In this document: positions 6,020 through 6,445 of the stretch, piece by piece
Position numbering within the stretch: the stretch's first letter is position 1
Layout of the letters: every line of letters begins with the position of its first letter
Source: CAWULT01 sp963923455
GTDB taxonomy: Bacteria; Acidobacteriota; Vicinamibacteria; Vicinamibacterales; UBA2999
NCBI GenBank assembly: GCA_963923455.1
Contig: CAWULT010000186.1
Coordinates: 1 to 6,445, forward strand
DNA: 6,445 nt
Direction: 5' to 3'
The notes under the pieces: model-generated
The model's input: the letters and a program-made list of their open reading frames with translations, nothing else
Database searches by the model: none
What the model was told of the DNA's origin: nothing
Translations under genes and position numbers: made by a program

Positions 6020-6445
6020 GCAGTTCCCTCTTCGACGACGACCCCGCACCCGGACGCCCCTCCCGCCCGGCGGGCGACGCCGGCACGCCGCTCGCCGAGC
6101 GGATGCGTCCCCGCACGGTCGACGACATGGTGGGTCAGGACGCCATCCTCGGATCCGGCAAGCCGCTGCGCGAGGCCATCGCCCGCGACCTGCTGCAGTC
6201 GATCATCCTGTGGGGCCCGCCCGGCACCGGCAAGACGACGCTGGCCCGGATCATCGCCGAGGCCACCCACGCCCATTTCGTGCCCTTCAGCGCGGTGCTC
6301 TCCGGAATCAAGGAGATCAAGGAGGTCATGGCCGCGGCCGAACTCCGCCGCCGCGCCACGGGCCGGAGGACGATCGTCTTCGTCGACGAGATCCACCGCT
6401 TCAACAAGGCGCAGCAGGACGCCTTCCTGCCCCGCGTCGAGGCCG
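6016..6445 (+). CDS. rarA: RarA (MgsA) AAA+ recombination ATPase, C-terminus beyond the right edge
   Basis: The first 143 residues are visible. RarA is a conserved AAA+ ATPase related to clamp loaders and eukaryotic Mgs1/WRNIP1, which acts at stalled replication forks. After a short acidic, Pro-rich leader come P-L-A-E-R-M-R-P-R-T with V-G-Q-D at 25-42, the family's N-terminal signature. The Walker A motif G-P-P-G-T-G-K-T is at 67-74, with Lys73. The Walker B is V-F-V-D-E-I-H-R-F-N-K at 121-131 (Asp124, Glu125), followed by the typical A-Q-Q-D-A-F-L-P. Sensor 1, the arginine finger and the C-terminal tetramerisation domain are outside the window. The ATG overlaps the methylase stop by 4 nt (ATGA), and a weak AGGCGG lies 8 nt upstream. 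The link to the methylase is positional; I see no shared pathway. Confidence 0.95.
   Translation, partial: MSSSLFDDDPAPGRPSRPAGDAGTPLAERMRPRTVDDMVGQDAILGSGKPLREAIARDLLQSIILWGPPGTGKTTLARIIAEATHAHFVPFSAVLSGIKEIKEVMAAAELRRRATGRRTIVFVDEIHRFNKAQQDAFLPRVEA

Noticed and set aside
5152..6049. Long minus-strand frames (260 and 277 residues) opposite the RNA methylase
   Set aside because: They are antisense to a protein with all three SpoU motifs and show no domain of their own.

Overview
The window is very GC-rich, almost fully coding and bacterial. It holds six genes in two divergent blocks. A CRTAC1-type VCBS/ASPIC-UnbV lipoprotein followed by a TPR lipoprotein, the GC content and the absence of clear Shine-Dalgarno sequences at most starts would fit an Acidobacteriota (Vicinamibacteria-like) soil or environmental genome. 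That placement is an inference from gene families, not a measured phylogeny.

Leftward block (minus strand, 5136 down to 1 and beyond): greA (transcript-cleavage factor), a patatin-fold membrane protein whose catalytic Ser and Asp both appear to be replaced, a seven-motif FG-GAP/VCBS lipoprotein with a C-terminal ASPIC/UnbV domain, and a TPR-repeat lipoprotein cut off by the left edge. Each of the three junctions is a 4-nt GTGA overlap (GTG start inside the TGA stop context), so the four genes look like one translationally coupled operon. Only the last gene has a strong Shine-Dalgarno (AGGAGG, 7-nt spacer).

Intergenic region (5137-5221, 85 bp): it is much more AT-rich than its surroundings in its left half. 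It contains overlapping, oppositely oriented promoter-like elements inside an inverted repeat (GTTGAG-N21-CTCAAC). If the leftward promoter is right, greA would have a leader of only a few nucleotides.

Rightward block (plus strand, 5222 to the right edge): a SpoU/TrmH-family RNA 2'-O-ribose methyltransferase, overlapping by ATGA with rarA (AAA+ replication-associated recombination ATPase), which runs off the right edge.

Working picture: housekeeping information-processing genes (greA, RNA methylase, rarA) flank an envelope module of a membrane-anchored pseudo-patatin and two lipoproteins made of repeat scaffolds. The most unusual points are the apparently dead patatin with an inserted hydrophobic hairpin, its coupling to greA and the two lipoproteins, and the overlapping divergent promoters. 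No RNA genes, mobile elements, CRISPR arrays or convincing terminators were seen.
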